Assembly: GCA_020226215.1 (NCBI GenBank)
Contig: CM035233.1
Span: 1,736,001-1,800,000 of the forward strand
DNA from: Sindora glabra
Lineage: Eukaryota; Streptophyta; Magnoliopsida; Fabales; Fabaceae
Length of the DNA: 64,000 bases
Reading direction: 5' to 3'
Within the stretch, counting starts at the first letter, position 1; every line of letters starts with the position of its first letter. Under the pieces are notes generated by a model. It saw nothing but the letters and a program-made list of their open reading frames with translations, ran no database searches and was not told the DNA's origin. This document shows, piece by piece, positions 13,796 through 26,499 of this stretch. Made by a program: the position numbers and the translations under genes.

Positions 13796-14644
13796 GTATG
13801 ACAATTAATTCTGGTGCACAAACTTTTATTAATGCACTTACTATGGAAGGAGAAAGTGTGTCAGCTTTAAAAGTTACTCTTCACAATGGGAAACTAACCA
13901 TTAAGAATACTAGTTTGGCTCATCAATATAGGCCCTAGATACTTCTGGAAAGACGATGGCTCAAAGTGGCAAAAAAAAAAGCGAGTGAAAACCCAAATAA
14001 AGATAATGTAGTTAAAAATGTTAATCTCATATTTTTAAAAGAAGCTTTTTGATCTAAAAAGAAAAAACCTAAAAGATTAAAATAATTTGACAAGTCAATC
14101 ATGGACTTTTAACCCAAGTCCAGAATAATGACACTCTATCTCAAGTTAAATCTGTGATGGATATTGAAGTCAATTTTAGATCAAAACTTGACATCCAAAC
14201 TCAAGGTGAACCAAACCTTTCTTCTATTGCCTCTTAAAAGCCTAAAGATGATCATAAACAGGTCATCATCTTCCACAAAGGAGAAAATGTACGAAGCTTA
14301 ACTTGAGTATCAAATAGTCTTGGGCTTCAAGTTTAATAACAAAATCCATCTAATCAATCCCAACAATCTGGATTGGATTCAACTCAATCCCACTCATCTT
14401 CTATACAAATTCAATCTAGAATCTAATTCCATTCAAGCTCTCTCCAATCAGATCCATTCAAAGTCCCTTAGAAGAGATTGCAACAAATATATTGATCCCT
14501 CCAACGATCATTGACATGGATGATAGGCTAAGGTGGACATACTTGGACTCTTAGTTAACTTTGCCTAATCTGCAAGAACTTTCATCTCTTCGGTTTCCCT
14601 TAGATCTATTTCATGTAGCGATTAAAAAGGAGTAGGCCAAGTCG

Positions 14645-15730
14645 ATGCAACTTCAAAAAAAACATTTATGCAAGAAGCAAATTAACTTGAGCTACAAAGA
14701 AAGGAAACCTAGCATCCTTCTAATACTAGTCGATCCAACGATCATCAAATGTCAATTTAATGCCCTTAATCAAGTGATCCACTATTGGGAACTGTATGGA
14801 AGAATGATGATAGATATGTACAAAGAAGGGAAACCCAGCATCCTTCTAATACTAGTCAATCCAACGATCATCAAATGTCAATTCAATGCCCTTAATCAAG
14901 TGATCCACTATTGGGAATTATATGGAAGAATGATGATAGATATGTTCATAACTCTAGTGGAAGTTTTTTGCATATCTCAGTACTAGAAACTAATTCTATG
15001 ATGAATAGGATGGAAAATGCTCATTTTGGAATAGAAGTCTGGAATGTACAAAGGGTGCAACATCCAAATTATATGTTAGTTCATTTTATGGCTAGAGACA
15101 AAAATAGAAATTCTAATTTTAACTAAAACTCAGCCAAATGATAATTATACTAGAAGTTTAGCTACTTAATTACTTTTTACAAATATAGATTTCACAAATA
15201 CCATAGGTTGTGTGAGGGTTATTTAGATTCTATAGAATTAATAAGAAGTTAATTTGGAGGTCCTCAACAAATTTAAATATGAAATCCATGCCATTGTTAA
15301 GGTAAATCCTATTTCTTTAGATTAGTTGTTAAGTGGTGTTTATGCAAATTCCAAGCTATCCAATAGAAAAATTTTATGGAACAATTTAAAAAATATCTTT
15401 GATTCATATAATCTACCTTAGCTAGTTTTAAGAGATTTCAATGAGGTTTTATCTCAAACTAAAAAATTTGGAAGATCTCTTGTTAATCAGTATAGAATAA
15501 ATTTATTTTCTGATTGTTTAAAGTATTGTAGCTTGATTGATATGAGTTATTCTAGGCTAACTTTTACTTGGGCTAACTTTAGGAACCATAACCAATTAAT
15601 CATGGAAAGACTTGATAGAGCCTCTTGTAATGCTTCCTAGCAAATTCTTTTTCCTAAAGCCTTAATCTTTAACTTGCTCAAGATTTGTTCAAATCACTAC
15701 CCTGTGATTGTTTCATTATTCAAAAATGCC
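14645..15730 (+). pseudogene. LINE endonuclease domain remnant
   Basis: Exonuclease/endonuclease/phosphatase fold remnant. Clear blocks are RDFNEVLSQTKKFG (expected GDFNEVL, at about 15428-15475), SLIDMSYS..TFTWAN, and IMERLDRASCN near 15600-15635, then SNHYPVI, corresponding to the catalytic SDH motif with Asp changed to Asn. Stops and frame changes run throughout. A 126-bp in-frame tandem duplication sits at its N-terminal side. Confidence 0.75.
14693..14944 (+). repeat. 126-bp in-frame tandem duplication in the LINE
   Basis: Two adjacent copies, starting at 14693 and 14819, with a period of exactly 126 bp (42 codons). They differ at only a few positions (for example VDPTI against VNPTI). 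The duplication keeps the frame of the surrounding ORF. Confidence 0.85.
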
Positions 15731-16369
15731 TAAAACTTATTACCTAAATCTTTTCTATTTCAAACATGTTGGTTATCTTATAGATTTCCATGATATTATT
15801 GCCAATAGTTAGAGGAATTCTCTTCTTTTTCAAAAAGCTATTGATAACTTTATCAAATATGTATCTTGGTGAAATTCAAATGTTTTTGGAAATGTGTTCA
15901 AAAGAAAAAAGAGAATAGTTACTAAAATTAAGGAGGTCCAATTAGCTTTGGCTAACCATAAATCTTAAGCTTTGCTTAAGTTAGATAAGGAATTGCAAAA
16001 TGAATACCTTAAAATTTTAAAATAGAAGGAAAAGATATAAGCTTGAAATTAAGAATGCAATGGATAAGTCATGAGCATAGCAACACCTATACTTATCATG
16101 CCTCCATAATTACTTGTAGAAGATTTAATAAAATATCTTCCATTAGGAATGACATAGGTCAACAGTTAACAAATCCTAAAGATATTCAATTACACATTGT
16201 GTTAGCTTTTGAAAATAGATTACAAACAACAAAGACTTCCTCAAGCTACTTTCTTTCAATGCTTTTTAACTGGTCTATGATTTTTTATTTCAATAAAGGT
16301 AATAGCCTCACCTTAATGCCTTCAAACAATGAAATTCTTTAAGCAATTAAAAGTCAAAAGGCTACTAAG

Positions 16370-17480
16370 GCCCCTAGAATAAATAGTTTACATCCGAGTT
16401 TCCTCCATCATTTTTTAAATGAGGTTGGGGAATTGGTTACAAATTGTGTGTTACAAGTCTTTAATACTTGTAAATTTCCTTTTGGGCTTAATAAGACTTT
16501 AATTATGTTAATTCCTAAAGGTCAAGAGCATGAAACTATTAATTCCTATAGGCCTATCAATTTGTGTAATACTATCTTGAAAATTATTTCAAAAATTTTA
16601 ACTTCTAAGCTAAGATCTTTTCTTTATACCTTGGTTTCCCCCCTATTAATTAGCTTTTGTCTCTAATAGGAAACTCGGAGATAATGTTATTATTTGAGAG
16701 AATTAATTTACACCATAGACAAATCAAAGGCTAAAATAGGTTTATAGTAATTAAACTTGATATTCAAAAAGCCTATAATTCCGCCAAATGGTCATTTATT
16801 CGAAATGTTTTGATTTTTTTTTAATTCCCCAATAGGTGGGTAGAATTAGTTCTAAGTGTGGTTACAAGGGTTTCCTATGAAATTCTTTTCAATAGTGGCA
16901 AACTCCTATCCTTTATTCCTTCTAGAGGTCTTAGATAAGGAGATCATCTTTCTCCATATTTATTCATCCTCTGTTTAGAATATCTCCACTTCATAATTGA
17001 TGATTATTGTTAAAAGAAAGTTATGGAACCTAATAAAATCCAACAAATATGGTTTAAAGTTTTCTCATCTTTATCATGCTAATGACAATGTGTTATACAC
17101 TAAGGCAGATCTTAAAAATTGCTAAATAATTAGATGTGTATTACATGATTTTGCCAAATTATTTTGTTTGATTGTCAACAAAGCTAAATCTTGAATTTAT
17201 TTTTCTAACAATACCGATACATTGATTAAAGATCACCTTAGTGTAGTTTTAGAAATTCAACATAAGAGTTCTTTAAGAAAATACCTTAGTGTTAAGCTTA
17301 AAGCAAATTATATCTCCATATATTTTTATTTTTTGCTTGAAAATCTTAAGAATCATGTTAAATTATGGCAAAATAGATATTTATCTTTAACAAGAGTAGT
17401 AGTTTTGATTAATTCTATTTTATCCTCCCTTCTGATATATCATATGGTAATTTCAAAAAATTCTTAAAAAGATACATTAT
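16370..17480 (+). pseudogene. LINE reverse transcriptase domain remnant
   Basis: Recognisable RT blocks are ALIMLIPKG-like TLIMLIPKGQ, SYRPINLCNTILKIISKILT, a degenerate FVxNRKLGDN, and IKLDIQKAYNSAKWSFI (expected KLDxxKAYD). Then come SRGLRxGDHLSPYLFILC and LYHANDNVLY, where the FADD box has lost an active-site aspartate. It is clearly non-functional. Confidence 0.78.
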
Positions 17481-18129
17481 TAACTGCATTAAGTCATCAA
17501 AAAAATTTTGTAAGGGGTTTTTTTGAAATGAAAAAAATTTCCTTGGTGAAATGGGACTTGATCACTGCTCCAAAAGATGCTAGAGAGCTTAGTATTAGAG
17601 ATCTTTCCCTTATGCAATTATCTATGTTAACTAAGCTAGCTTGGACTTTTGTTCAAGAAAACCAACACCTTTAGGTTCAAGTTCTGAGGAAAAAATATCT
17701 TGCTCTAGATAATAGTGGTAAAGCTAAAATTAATAGAGACTGTTCTTATAACTGGAAACCCAGAAATCTACTACTAATATTATTACTACGGGCATAAAAT
17801 AAATGGTGGGAAATGGTAAAATAAATAAATTTTTAGTATAACAATTGGACTAATCTTGGTTTTACTTAAAGGATCATAAAAGAACCATTGCCTTTTCAAA
17901 CTTTTAATTTAAAGGTGGGTGATATAATTGTTAATAGCAATTAGGATCTTAGTGTAGTTCCTATATGTCTCCCTGATCATATTTCCAATTATATTTTTGG
18001 AATCCCCTTTAGTATGTGATAGGGAAGATTGCATTATGTGGGGCCTTGATAACTTGGGCAAATGTACTTTTGAAAAGTGTTTTTAATTATGTAGTAAATT
18101 AAAAGACATCCTTTTTAGCAACTTATTCG

Positions 18130-19120
18130 AATGGATTTGAAAGGTTTCTACCCATCCAAAAATTCAATTCTTTATTTGGCTTGTAATATGGAATAAGAAT
18201 CTCACCAAGGAACTTTTATGGAAAAAAGGTATTAATGTTCCTCCTAATTGTGTTTCATGTGATTTGAGTTTGATTTAATTAGTCACATTATTCGAGGATG
18301 CCCAATTGCTTCCTAATTATGGCTATCTTTATTTGTTCCTAGCTCTTATTCTACTTCCTTTCATATGGATATTCTTGATTGGTTGAAAATTAATTTAACT
18401 TTATATGAATTAAGTTGTAATTCTATGATTCCATGGTCTACTACTTTTTCCCTTGCTATTTGGAACTTTTGGCTTGCTAAAAATGAGAAAGTTTTAAATT
18501 AAACAAAGAAAAAATAGATTTAAAATTTGCTTCTCTTTTAAAATTAGAAGAATATTAGGCAATCTTAGGAAAAGTTAAAACTTCCATTCATCACCATATG
18601 AAAGAGATAAGTTAGAATCCCTCTCCTTTAGGCTTTTATAAATTGAATACAAATAGAGTTGCAAGAGGAAATCCTGGACCAACAGCTTTTGCAGCTATCA
18701 TTAGAGATTGCAGTAGAGATTGGGTTGTTGGCTATGCTGGAAGAATTAGAATAAGTTCCAATTTTATAGCAAAGTTAATTGTTCTACAAGATTTTTTTTA
18801 GTTTAAATAAGGGCTTACTCCTTTTAATAATGGAACTTAATGCTCTATTTGTTATCCAAACTATTATGTTTGAAAATTCTAATGCTCTTGTGTTTGTTAT
18901 CAATCTAACTAAAGATTATAGGAAGCTTTTAGAAGCTATTGAAGTTTCTGAGCTTAATCATATTTTTAGAGAAGTAAATAAAGTGATAGATTTTGTAGCC
19001 AAATCTTTTGTAAACACAACAAATATGTTTGTTGTTTTGAATGAACCACCTAATGGCTCTTTTATGTACCTAACCTACAATAAAATGTGTTTAATAACAC
19101 CTAAATATGTAAAGACAACT
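18130..19120 (+). pseudogene. LINE zf-RVT and RNase H remnants
   Basis: A zf-RVT-like region (about 18130-18330) is followed by an RNase H-like domain: FYKLNTNRVARGNPGPTAFA then AIIRDCSRDWVVGYAGRI, from about 18640. The usual N-terminal aspartate in NxDG is lost and later parts are frameshifted. It ends just before the A-rich tail. Confidence 0.7.
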
Positions 19121-19186
19121 TAGTTTTGTTTTTTTATGAATTCCTTTTTCACTAATAAAAAAATTAAAAAGAAGTAGAAAGCACTA

Positions 19187-20400
19187 TACTTAAAGGGTTA
19201 AGACACTTGCAAACAAGTTAAGATAGAAGGTTTAGGTCCTGTTTTAACCCTTTGATATTTAAATCAATGAGAGATTTTAAGAAGTAATAACTGAAGTAGT
19301 GTAGAAAATAAAGTTAAAATCTTACCTATTATAGAAATCAATATTTATTATGTTCAAAGTAACTGAGGTAGAGTAGACATAATACGAAAATATTTAGAGT
19401 AATTTGGTCTTTAAGTAATTATAAGTGACTTAACAAATAGCCTGCTTGAATAACCATTTTCAAGCTGTAATAATTGCTCATGAAACTTTCAATTAGTACT
19501 ATCCAGTAAGTAAATTATGTTTGATTGGACAAATGGTAAAGAGAAGTTAATTATAGATTTTATAAACCAATTAAGTGTGCATCCCTTTGAACCACTATTG
19601 ATCAATTAAAACCTAACATACTCACTAAAATTAAACTATTTAGAAGTTCTCATCAAATTGCATGCCCATTGACTAAGAAAGGATTTCCATATAATAATGC
19701 GCTAGTATATATTGTGGTTGTGAATTGCCATTCAAAATATTAATTGCCGGTTATAAATTTCCAAATTCAATCCAAATCTCCTTATTGGTTGAGTACTTTT
19801 GTTTGTGGAAGTTGAGTATGATCCATGAGTAATCCACGTTAAACTAAAGTGTTAGGTATCAAAATATACGAATGTGATGATAATGGAGAAATATTAACTA
19901 TTAATTAACAACACTTTTTTTTTTAATTGAAGTGAGTGACACATCAACCTAATATTGAAGAATTATTATTTGATGAATTAATAAGTAGTTTACTTAATAT
20001 AGTTATTGACAACACTTTAGTTTAATTATATAGAAGATTTATTTTTTTATGAAATGACAATATAAATTTTAAAATAAAGTAATTATAAAAGCAACTTAAA
20101 TTTAATGATTGTGCAAAGGATCAAAATTATATCATGATTCGTCAATATTGTTTAACCAAATAAATATTACTTTATGAGTAAGAGATGCTACCGATAACCT
20201 ATTTTGAACTTCATTTTTTTATAAAATTTTGAAATAATAAAATGACAATACTTTTATTTTAATCATTTTATAATTTTCTAGAAACTGATAATAAAAAATC
20301 AATATGATATAGTGGTCGGATCATTTTATCGATAGTTCCCTTAAAGTACGAATATACTAACACAAATGCATGCAAATTTGTATTATAGTAATAGTTATTT
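19187..20400. other. AT-rich intergenic DNA
   Basis: Between the LINE and the 124-bp tandem duplication. I see no gene, RNA or clear mobile element here. Confidence 0.4.
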
Positions 20401-20440
20401 TTATAATTTTATGTATGTCATAATTTGAAAAAATATTTTT

Positions 20441-20686
20441 TTCATACTTTAGAACGTGTTGGGGGTATGAATTTAATTCATATTACATTATATTATTCAA
20501 TATATTGTTAAAATAGATGTCATTGCAAATGGTAAACGTAGCATTTTTTTTAAAACTCTGTGTTTTCATACTTTAGAACATGTTGGGGGTATGAATTTAA
20601 TTCATATTACATTACATTATTCAATATATTGTTAAAATAGATGTCATTGCAAATGGTAAACGTAGCATTTTTTTAAAAACTCGTGT
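20441..20686. repeat. Two-copy tandem duplication, 124-bp period
   Basis: Copies begin at 20441 and 20565 and share a near-identical block (tgttgggggtatgaatttaa, then ttaaaatagatgtcattgca). Few differences suggest a recent event. Confidence 0.85.
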
Positions 20687-20702
20687 GAGAGAGAGAGAGA
20701 GA
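20687..20702. repeat. (GA)n microsatellite
   Basis: Eight GA units directly after the tandem duplication. Confidence 0.8.
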
Positions 20703-21429
20703 TCAAATGCATCCAAACATGAGGCAAGTGGTGAATTAGTATTGTTCAATGTGGGAATTTTTTATTTATGATAGTGTATAACAAATAGTTTTTTAATCAA
20801 TTTTTAATTAATTTGAATGCCCTTAAATATTTGACGAAATCAATCAATTAATTTGATTATTTAATAAATAATTGGTTAGTTAATTTATTAGCCTTCAAAT
20901 AAGTATTTTAAAAAAATTAAAAATAATAACTTTTTGAAATAACTAATTTGCATTTAGTATAAAAAAATTTTATCTATAATTATAAATTTTATTACATTTC
21001 CATCCTTGATAACTAACAAAATAATAAATTACATTTATTTATTTCTTAAAGAAAAATTTAATACATATAATAAATTATAATTATTTATTTTTAAATAAAA
21101 ACTAAATAAATATAATAAATTGTATTAAAATTTCTAGATAAAGGTTTTTATATAATAATAAAAAATTACATAAATATAATTATATCTATTCTATCAAATT
21201 GTAAAAAATATATATATTTCATTTTATAGCAAATAATAGAAAAATGTATTGATAAAATTATTAATCTTTTGTAAAATGATATCTTTTGAATTAAAAAAAT
21301 ATATATTAAAAAATAACGAAATGATGTTACTTGTGAAGAATGTATTTCATACTTAAAATATATAATTCATCAATATTTTAAATGAAAAACATATGAATTT
21401 TAAATTTAATATTAAAATAGTTACAAAAT

Positions 21430-21716
21430 AAATTTTAATAATTACCGCATCTATCATTATATTTCTAATAATAAATAATATATTACAATATAAAATATTA
21501 TTAAAATAAAAAAAATCAAATAAATCATAAAATATACATATATTATTATTTATTATTTTATATATAAATATTTAATAATAAATAACTAATTTTATTAAAT
21601 ATTTTTATATAAATAATTAATGTCAACTAATTAAATTAATTAATATAATTATTTATTAATTAACATTTAATTTAATAATTTAATCACTAATATAATTAAC
21701 TAATTATCAAATAAGG
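21430..21716. mobile_element. AT-rich MITE-like family, copy 1
   Basis: The right end (read on the minus strand, CTTATTTGATAATTAGTTAA) and the interior match the copies at about 36.28 kb and 60.6 kb. The left boundary was not resolved and may reach about 20.8 kb. Confidence 0.5.
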
Positions 21717-21834
21717 TTTATATATATTAATAATTTTGAACTCAGTTAATCTAATATTGAGTTCTCTATGAAGTTACTGTTACATTATTCAAGTTTTGTA
21801 ACTAATATTATTAATCATTTATTTTTACTTTTGT

Positions 21835-22085
21835 TATAACTATTCATTCCTTTATTTACTTGAAATCTAAAACATGTAAAGATTATTAAATAACACATTA
21901 ATAATGTTATATGCATGTCTCTTTTTTATCATATTATTTTTTTATAATTTATTTTAATATTACATATAAAAATAATTATAATAAAAATAAAAATAAATAA
22001 CTAATAATATTAATTATAAAATTTAAAAAATATAACTATCATTATATTATGTTTGTAATTGAAAAATTAAATATTATATTTATTT
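21835..22085. repeat. Dispersed AT-rich repeat, copy B
   Basis: Partner of the repeat at 7400-7775, in the same orientation. Confidence 0.35.
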
Positions 22086-22094
22086 ATTTATTTA

Positions 22095-22310
22095 CTGGTG
22101 ACAACACAAGGATGGGACCAACTTGCGAAGTATTCAATTTGAAGTCAAACGCTCCGGCCCATCTAGCTGGGTTATTGGGGCCATTGTCGGGGTATTAATT
22201 GCCCCTGTCTCCTGGCCAATAGCTAATGCCTCTCAGCATGCCACAGGGATAGGTGCTTCTTGCACGTGGGCTATTTTACTGCTCCCGCGTGTGTGGATTA
22301 AACATCTGTT
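22095..22310. other. GC-richer low-copy island, function unknown
   Basis: An abrupt rise in GC within very AT-rich DNA. It contains CCGGCCCATCTAGCTGGG-like sequence and a GCACGTGG box. The overlapping open frame has no recognisable domain and runs into A/T-rich sequence. Not called as a gene. Confidence 0.3.
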
Positions 22311-23029
22311 TGTAATGACAAAAAATATTTTTTTTATAAAATATAATTATAAAAAAATATTAATATTTTTATTAAAAATATTAAAAATAGCCCTAAATAT
22401 TAAAAATAAAATATTTTTAATATTTGAAATAAAAAATTAAAGTATAATATTTTTATTTTAAAAAAATTTATTATCGTTTATTATTAAATTATTAAAAATT
22501 ATTTTTTAATTATTAATATAAGTAATATATTATTTTTTATTAATATATGTAAGAATGATTTTTTGTTTTTTACTTGTCAACGAAACAAACGAAACGAAGA
22601 AGACACTTAAAATGGACGACTTCTCGTATACTCGGGAATACAGTAAATGAATAGATCATAGACTTCTTTCGCAATATAGAAATTACAATAAAGAAATTTT
22701 TAATGGGCTCAAAGAATTTATTAACTATGGAAAGTATTTGATTCAAATAATATTTGATGTCCTTTGTGCCATTTGTTGCATTTAAAATTTAATTCATAAT
22801 TTTTGTATATGAATTTAGTACTTTAACTATCTATAATTAAAAAAATTACTAATTTAATAAAAAAATTGCTAATTTATTTTCATGAGTGACCGGATAAGGT
22901 ATTATTTTCAAAATATTAATGTAGAAAATATTTCTCTCCTAATAAGTCAATATTGGTTTGTACAAATTTAAATTTAAAATTATTGGTGGCAAACCGATCT
23001 TAATGAAGAGTTGCCTGTAGAATAAGGGT

Positions 23030-23215
23030 GGTCTTCTAACAAAATGGTATGAGATTTTCATAAATCAAATAATAGATATGAAAATACTGTGTAAGATGCT
23101 ACTTGGTCCTATTTTGCAAATTATGTGGAATGCAATATGGAAGAGCCTTCAAATAGGGAAACTCAATAATTTTATGATATGTTAAAAGTTGCATACCATC
23201 CATTGCAGATATAAT
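23030..23215 (+). pseudogene. Possible CACTA (TNP2-type) transposase fragment
   Basis: One frame, interrupted by stops, reads like the N-terminal part of plant CACTA TNP2 proteins: an acidic block, then EEPSNRETQ, stop, FYDMLKVAYHPL, resembling the family's EPN.EA..FY.LL..A..PLY segment. It is short and degenerate, with no TIRs located. Confidence 0.35.
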
Positions 23216-24734
23216 CAGGAACGTATGGGTTGAATTGGCCTGCATGAGTTAAGCACGATTAGTCTACATTTTAGATGGACCTTAGCAGTTTTAGTACAAT
23301 TCTTATGAGCTAGTTTGCGGACATTTTTAGTTTTAATTTTTTTAAAAAATTAAGTTTAAAATAATTAAAAATTTAAAATCATTTAAAAATATTATATATT
23401 AATCGATAAATAAGTTATAATATATTTTAAATTTATATATAATTTTAAAAAAATATTATATATACAAAATATAAAGCATAAAAGATTAAAAAAAAAAAAC
23501 TACAAATTACTTATAACACAACCTTATATAACCAAAAATAAATAAAAGATGAGTATAATATTATATGAATTGAAAATTTTAATTTACATAAAATGTTGAA
23601 AATATAAAAAATGAAATAAAATTACAAGTTGGTTTGACCCCTCCACAAGTTAATTTATATAGTTGCGGTTTCGTGAGCTGAATTCGTTGCGGTTGTCCAT
23701 GAATTAATTCATGTGAGTTGTGGGCTTCATGAGCCGAGTTGATTGCGGTTTACATCTTTTAGGTTCGAAATTTGTGGATTAATTGGTCGACGCATGACTT
23801 TCGGCTCTTTTCAGTAACTCTAATTATAAATAGATTATAGTAATTTTTTGAAATTAACTTTAGGAGTAACGACATTATATATAAAATCATATCACAATTT
23901 ACCATAAAATTCTTTTTGTCAAATTACGCAACTTAAGATTGAAATACACCCATCTGATAATGTTGTCCTGCGAATTTTATGAACCAAGAAAGTTGGTGGA
24001 GAAGTTAGAATTGATGCTTGACAAAATATATTATTAGATGAACAGATGCATTTTGTTTTATGAAGAAACTAAATTTGAAAGAGGAGTTATGGGCTTTAAA
24101 AATACCAAAATTAACATACCTTTTTCGCTAGAACTTGCAGCCTTGCTAAGTCTAGGTCAAACCTTATCCTAGAGATTGGCTAATCAACTCTATTGTTGAG
24201 AAGATAAGAGGAGTTTTTGAATTGTAATTGATAAAAAGTAATCCAGAACAAAATATAAAAAATAAAGAAAGACTTTAATAATAAAATGCTCTGATTCAAG
24301 AAGAATTCAGACTTCAATTCATTAATTGTTCCTTAACAACTAATAAAATATCCAAAATTTGATTATTTGGGTCTATGTAGTTTACAGTGTTTATAAGCCT
24401 AAATAAACTAATAAGTTATGTCGAAACTTGTGCGATAGGTTTATAGGTTATATTAGGTTAAATATTTTTTAATTTACGTCTAATATATTTTAAGTAAAGC
24501 TTAGCTCTACTTGACATATATTTACTCCTGCTTTCAAAAAAATAAAACAATTAATTATGTCATTAACTGATAAAAATAAATTTAAAATTTTTAATATTCA
24601 TGATTGTTTTCTAATATTAATAGTAAAATAGCAACAATAATAAAGGAGAAATTTTTAGATATATGAGATATAATACATGATATCATTTAAATATTTTTTA
24701 AATATTAAATTATCTTTGAGTTTTTATCAATGTA

Positions 24735-24930
24735 ATAACTATAATTACAATTGATGAATCAAGTAATTTAAACGAATGAGTTGTTATATTTTCATGGGTC
24801 TTATTTTATACTAATCAAAAGTTAAATAAAGGGTTTATAATAGACTCGAATTAATGTGAGATCTATAAAAATTTAGTGGATTCATTTATTTGAATTACTA
24901 AAAAATGCACTAATTATAATTATAATTATT
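24735..24930. repeat. Imperfect inverted repeat (MITE-like)
   Basis: The left arm (ataattacaattgatgaatc and on) pairs loosely with the reverse complement of the right arm near 24880-24930. The ends were not defined. Confidence 0.3.
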
Positions 24931-25929
24931 AAACTAAATTAAAATTCAAAAATAATTAAATAAGCGAATAGATTGATGATGGATCAATCTATAATTCATA
25001 TAAAATTTTAACTGCATCATAAATAAATAAAATGTTCAATAAATGACTCATTCCAAATTCATCTAATCCATTCATTTGGCATCCATACTTAAGACTAGAA
25101 ATTTTTTAAAAAAGTTTAAAACTAGAAAAAGAAAGTCTGCAGATTAATCCATTAAATTTCAGATTGCAAAAATTTTAAGACTCAAATTCTCATTTGGACA
25201 ATTCACAATTTTTCTTTTTGTTAATAGATTATCTACAATTTTGTTGATCCCTTTAGTTTAATTCGTTTATAACACATTCGTGAAATCTGATTTGCGGACA
25301 GGCTAAACAATTTCGTTGAATAACTTTACTTATCGCATATCGTTTTGAAAAACTGGCATGTGGCCATTGTCGGTTAAAAATGGTTAAGGGGACTATATAT
25401 TGATATAAAATATGTATTTTATGCTCTTTTCCGTACATCTAGAATTTGATCTTTCATCATTACATATATATATATATCGAATAGTTTAACCACTCTTATT
25501 ATTATAAAAAAAAATATATTCCATGAATTTAGTTATACATTGGGGACTGTTAATTTGTTTAGTGGCCAGCAACTTCTATTTTTCTTATTAAATAAAAAAA
25601 TTATATTACTAATTTAAAGATAATAAAATAATTATGAATATTACAATTAATTTTTTAATTTAATAAATGTATTTATTATGGAGATAAAAAATAAAATTAA
25701 TTAAAATATTTCAAATTAATATTTCTCATTAAAATTATTAAAACATTATTTATTATTTTATTATTATTAAATTAATAATATAAATTTTAATAAAAAAATG
25801 TTAATCTTTACACACAATATAGAGAATAATGACGCCCTTGTAAGATAGTGTAAGTATAAATTATAGGAAAGCTTGGAAAATTAGAATCACAGTGGTTCAG
25901 GACGGTTTTTTGGTGAATCTCGAAACTGT

Positions 25930-26430
25930 GCTGGTTATTTTTTATTTTTTGTCAAGAGGACATCATTTTCATTTCACAATTAAGGTAAAATGACCAGATG
26001 ATTACAATACAAAGAAATACATAACAGCCTATTACAATGTATATTACAAGCAAAGGCTAAATTTCTCTAACAGAAAGTATAACCATACTTAAAATGAAAA
26101 TTCTAACAAAACCCCCAGGCATCACTCAAGAAATCCCTTAGAAAAATAAATCAATACTAAGAGTTTTCGTCAAGCTCAGAAAATTTAATATGAAATCTTG
26201 CAAACGAAGCTTAGAAAATCAGTTTAGAAGAATAGATCCATACCAAGAGTTTTCGTGAAAAAAATTTCAAAGATATCGGTAGATAGGATATAAAATATCT
26301 CCATGAACTCCATTCAAAAAGAACACAAGAACTCCACTTTGGGAAAGGAAAAACAAACAAAAAGAAAATCTATATAGAAATAGAACTCACTCTGCAAGCT
26401 GTACAAGGCTACTTCAAGAGCGAGATCGCA
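25930..26430 (-). mobile_element. Possible 3' tail of a minus-strand retroelement
   Basis: A T-rich run at 25938-25952 is followed on the plus strand by moderate-complexity, non-coding sequence, the arrangement expected for an inverted retroelement with its poly-A at 25.94 kb. There is no domain to confirm it. It abuts an opposite-strand LINE fragment. Confidence 0.25.
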
Positions 26431-26499
26431 CTACAAAAAAACCAAAGAGGAAGCTAAAGTTGTAGACCTAAAAGAAGGTAAGAGCGAAGGGAGAGACGT

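Larger units (their letters stand above)
12870..19170 (+). mobile_element. Complete but inactive LINE (L1-type) retrotransposon
   Basis: A 6.3-kb element with the full plant L1 order: ORF1-like DUF4283 region and zinc knuckle, endonuclease, reverse transcriptase, zf-RVT and RNase H. It ends in an A-rich tail at 19151-19170. It is flanked by a 16-bp target-site duplication with one mismatch, at 12854-12869 and 19171-19186 (GAAGTAGAAAGTACTA against GAAGTAGAAAGCACTA). Every domain is broken by stops and frameshifts, so the copy is old and non-autonomous. Family identity is secure from the translations. The 5' boundary rests on the duplication. Confidence 0.88.

Noticed and set aside
22123..22440. 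105-codon frame in the GC-richer island
   Set aside because: No known domain; the C-terminal half is translated A/T-rich repeat.
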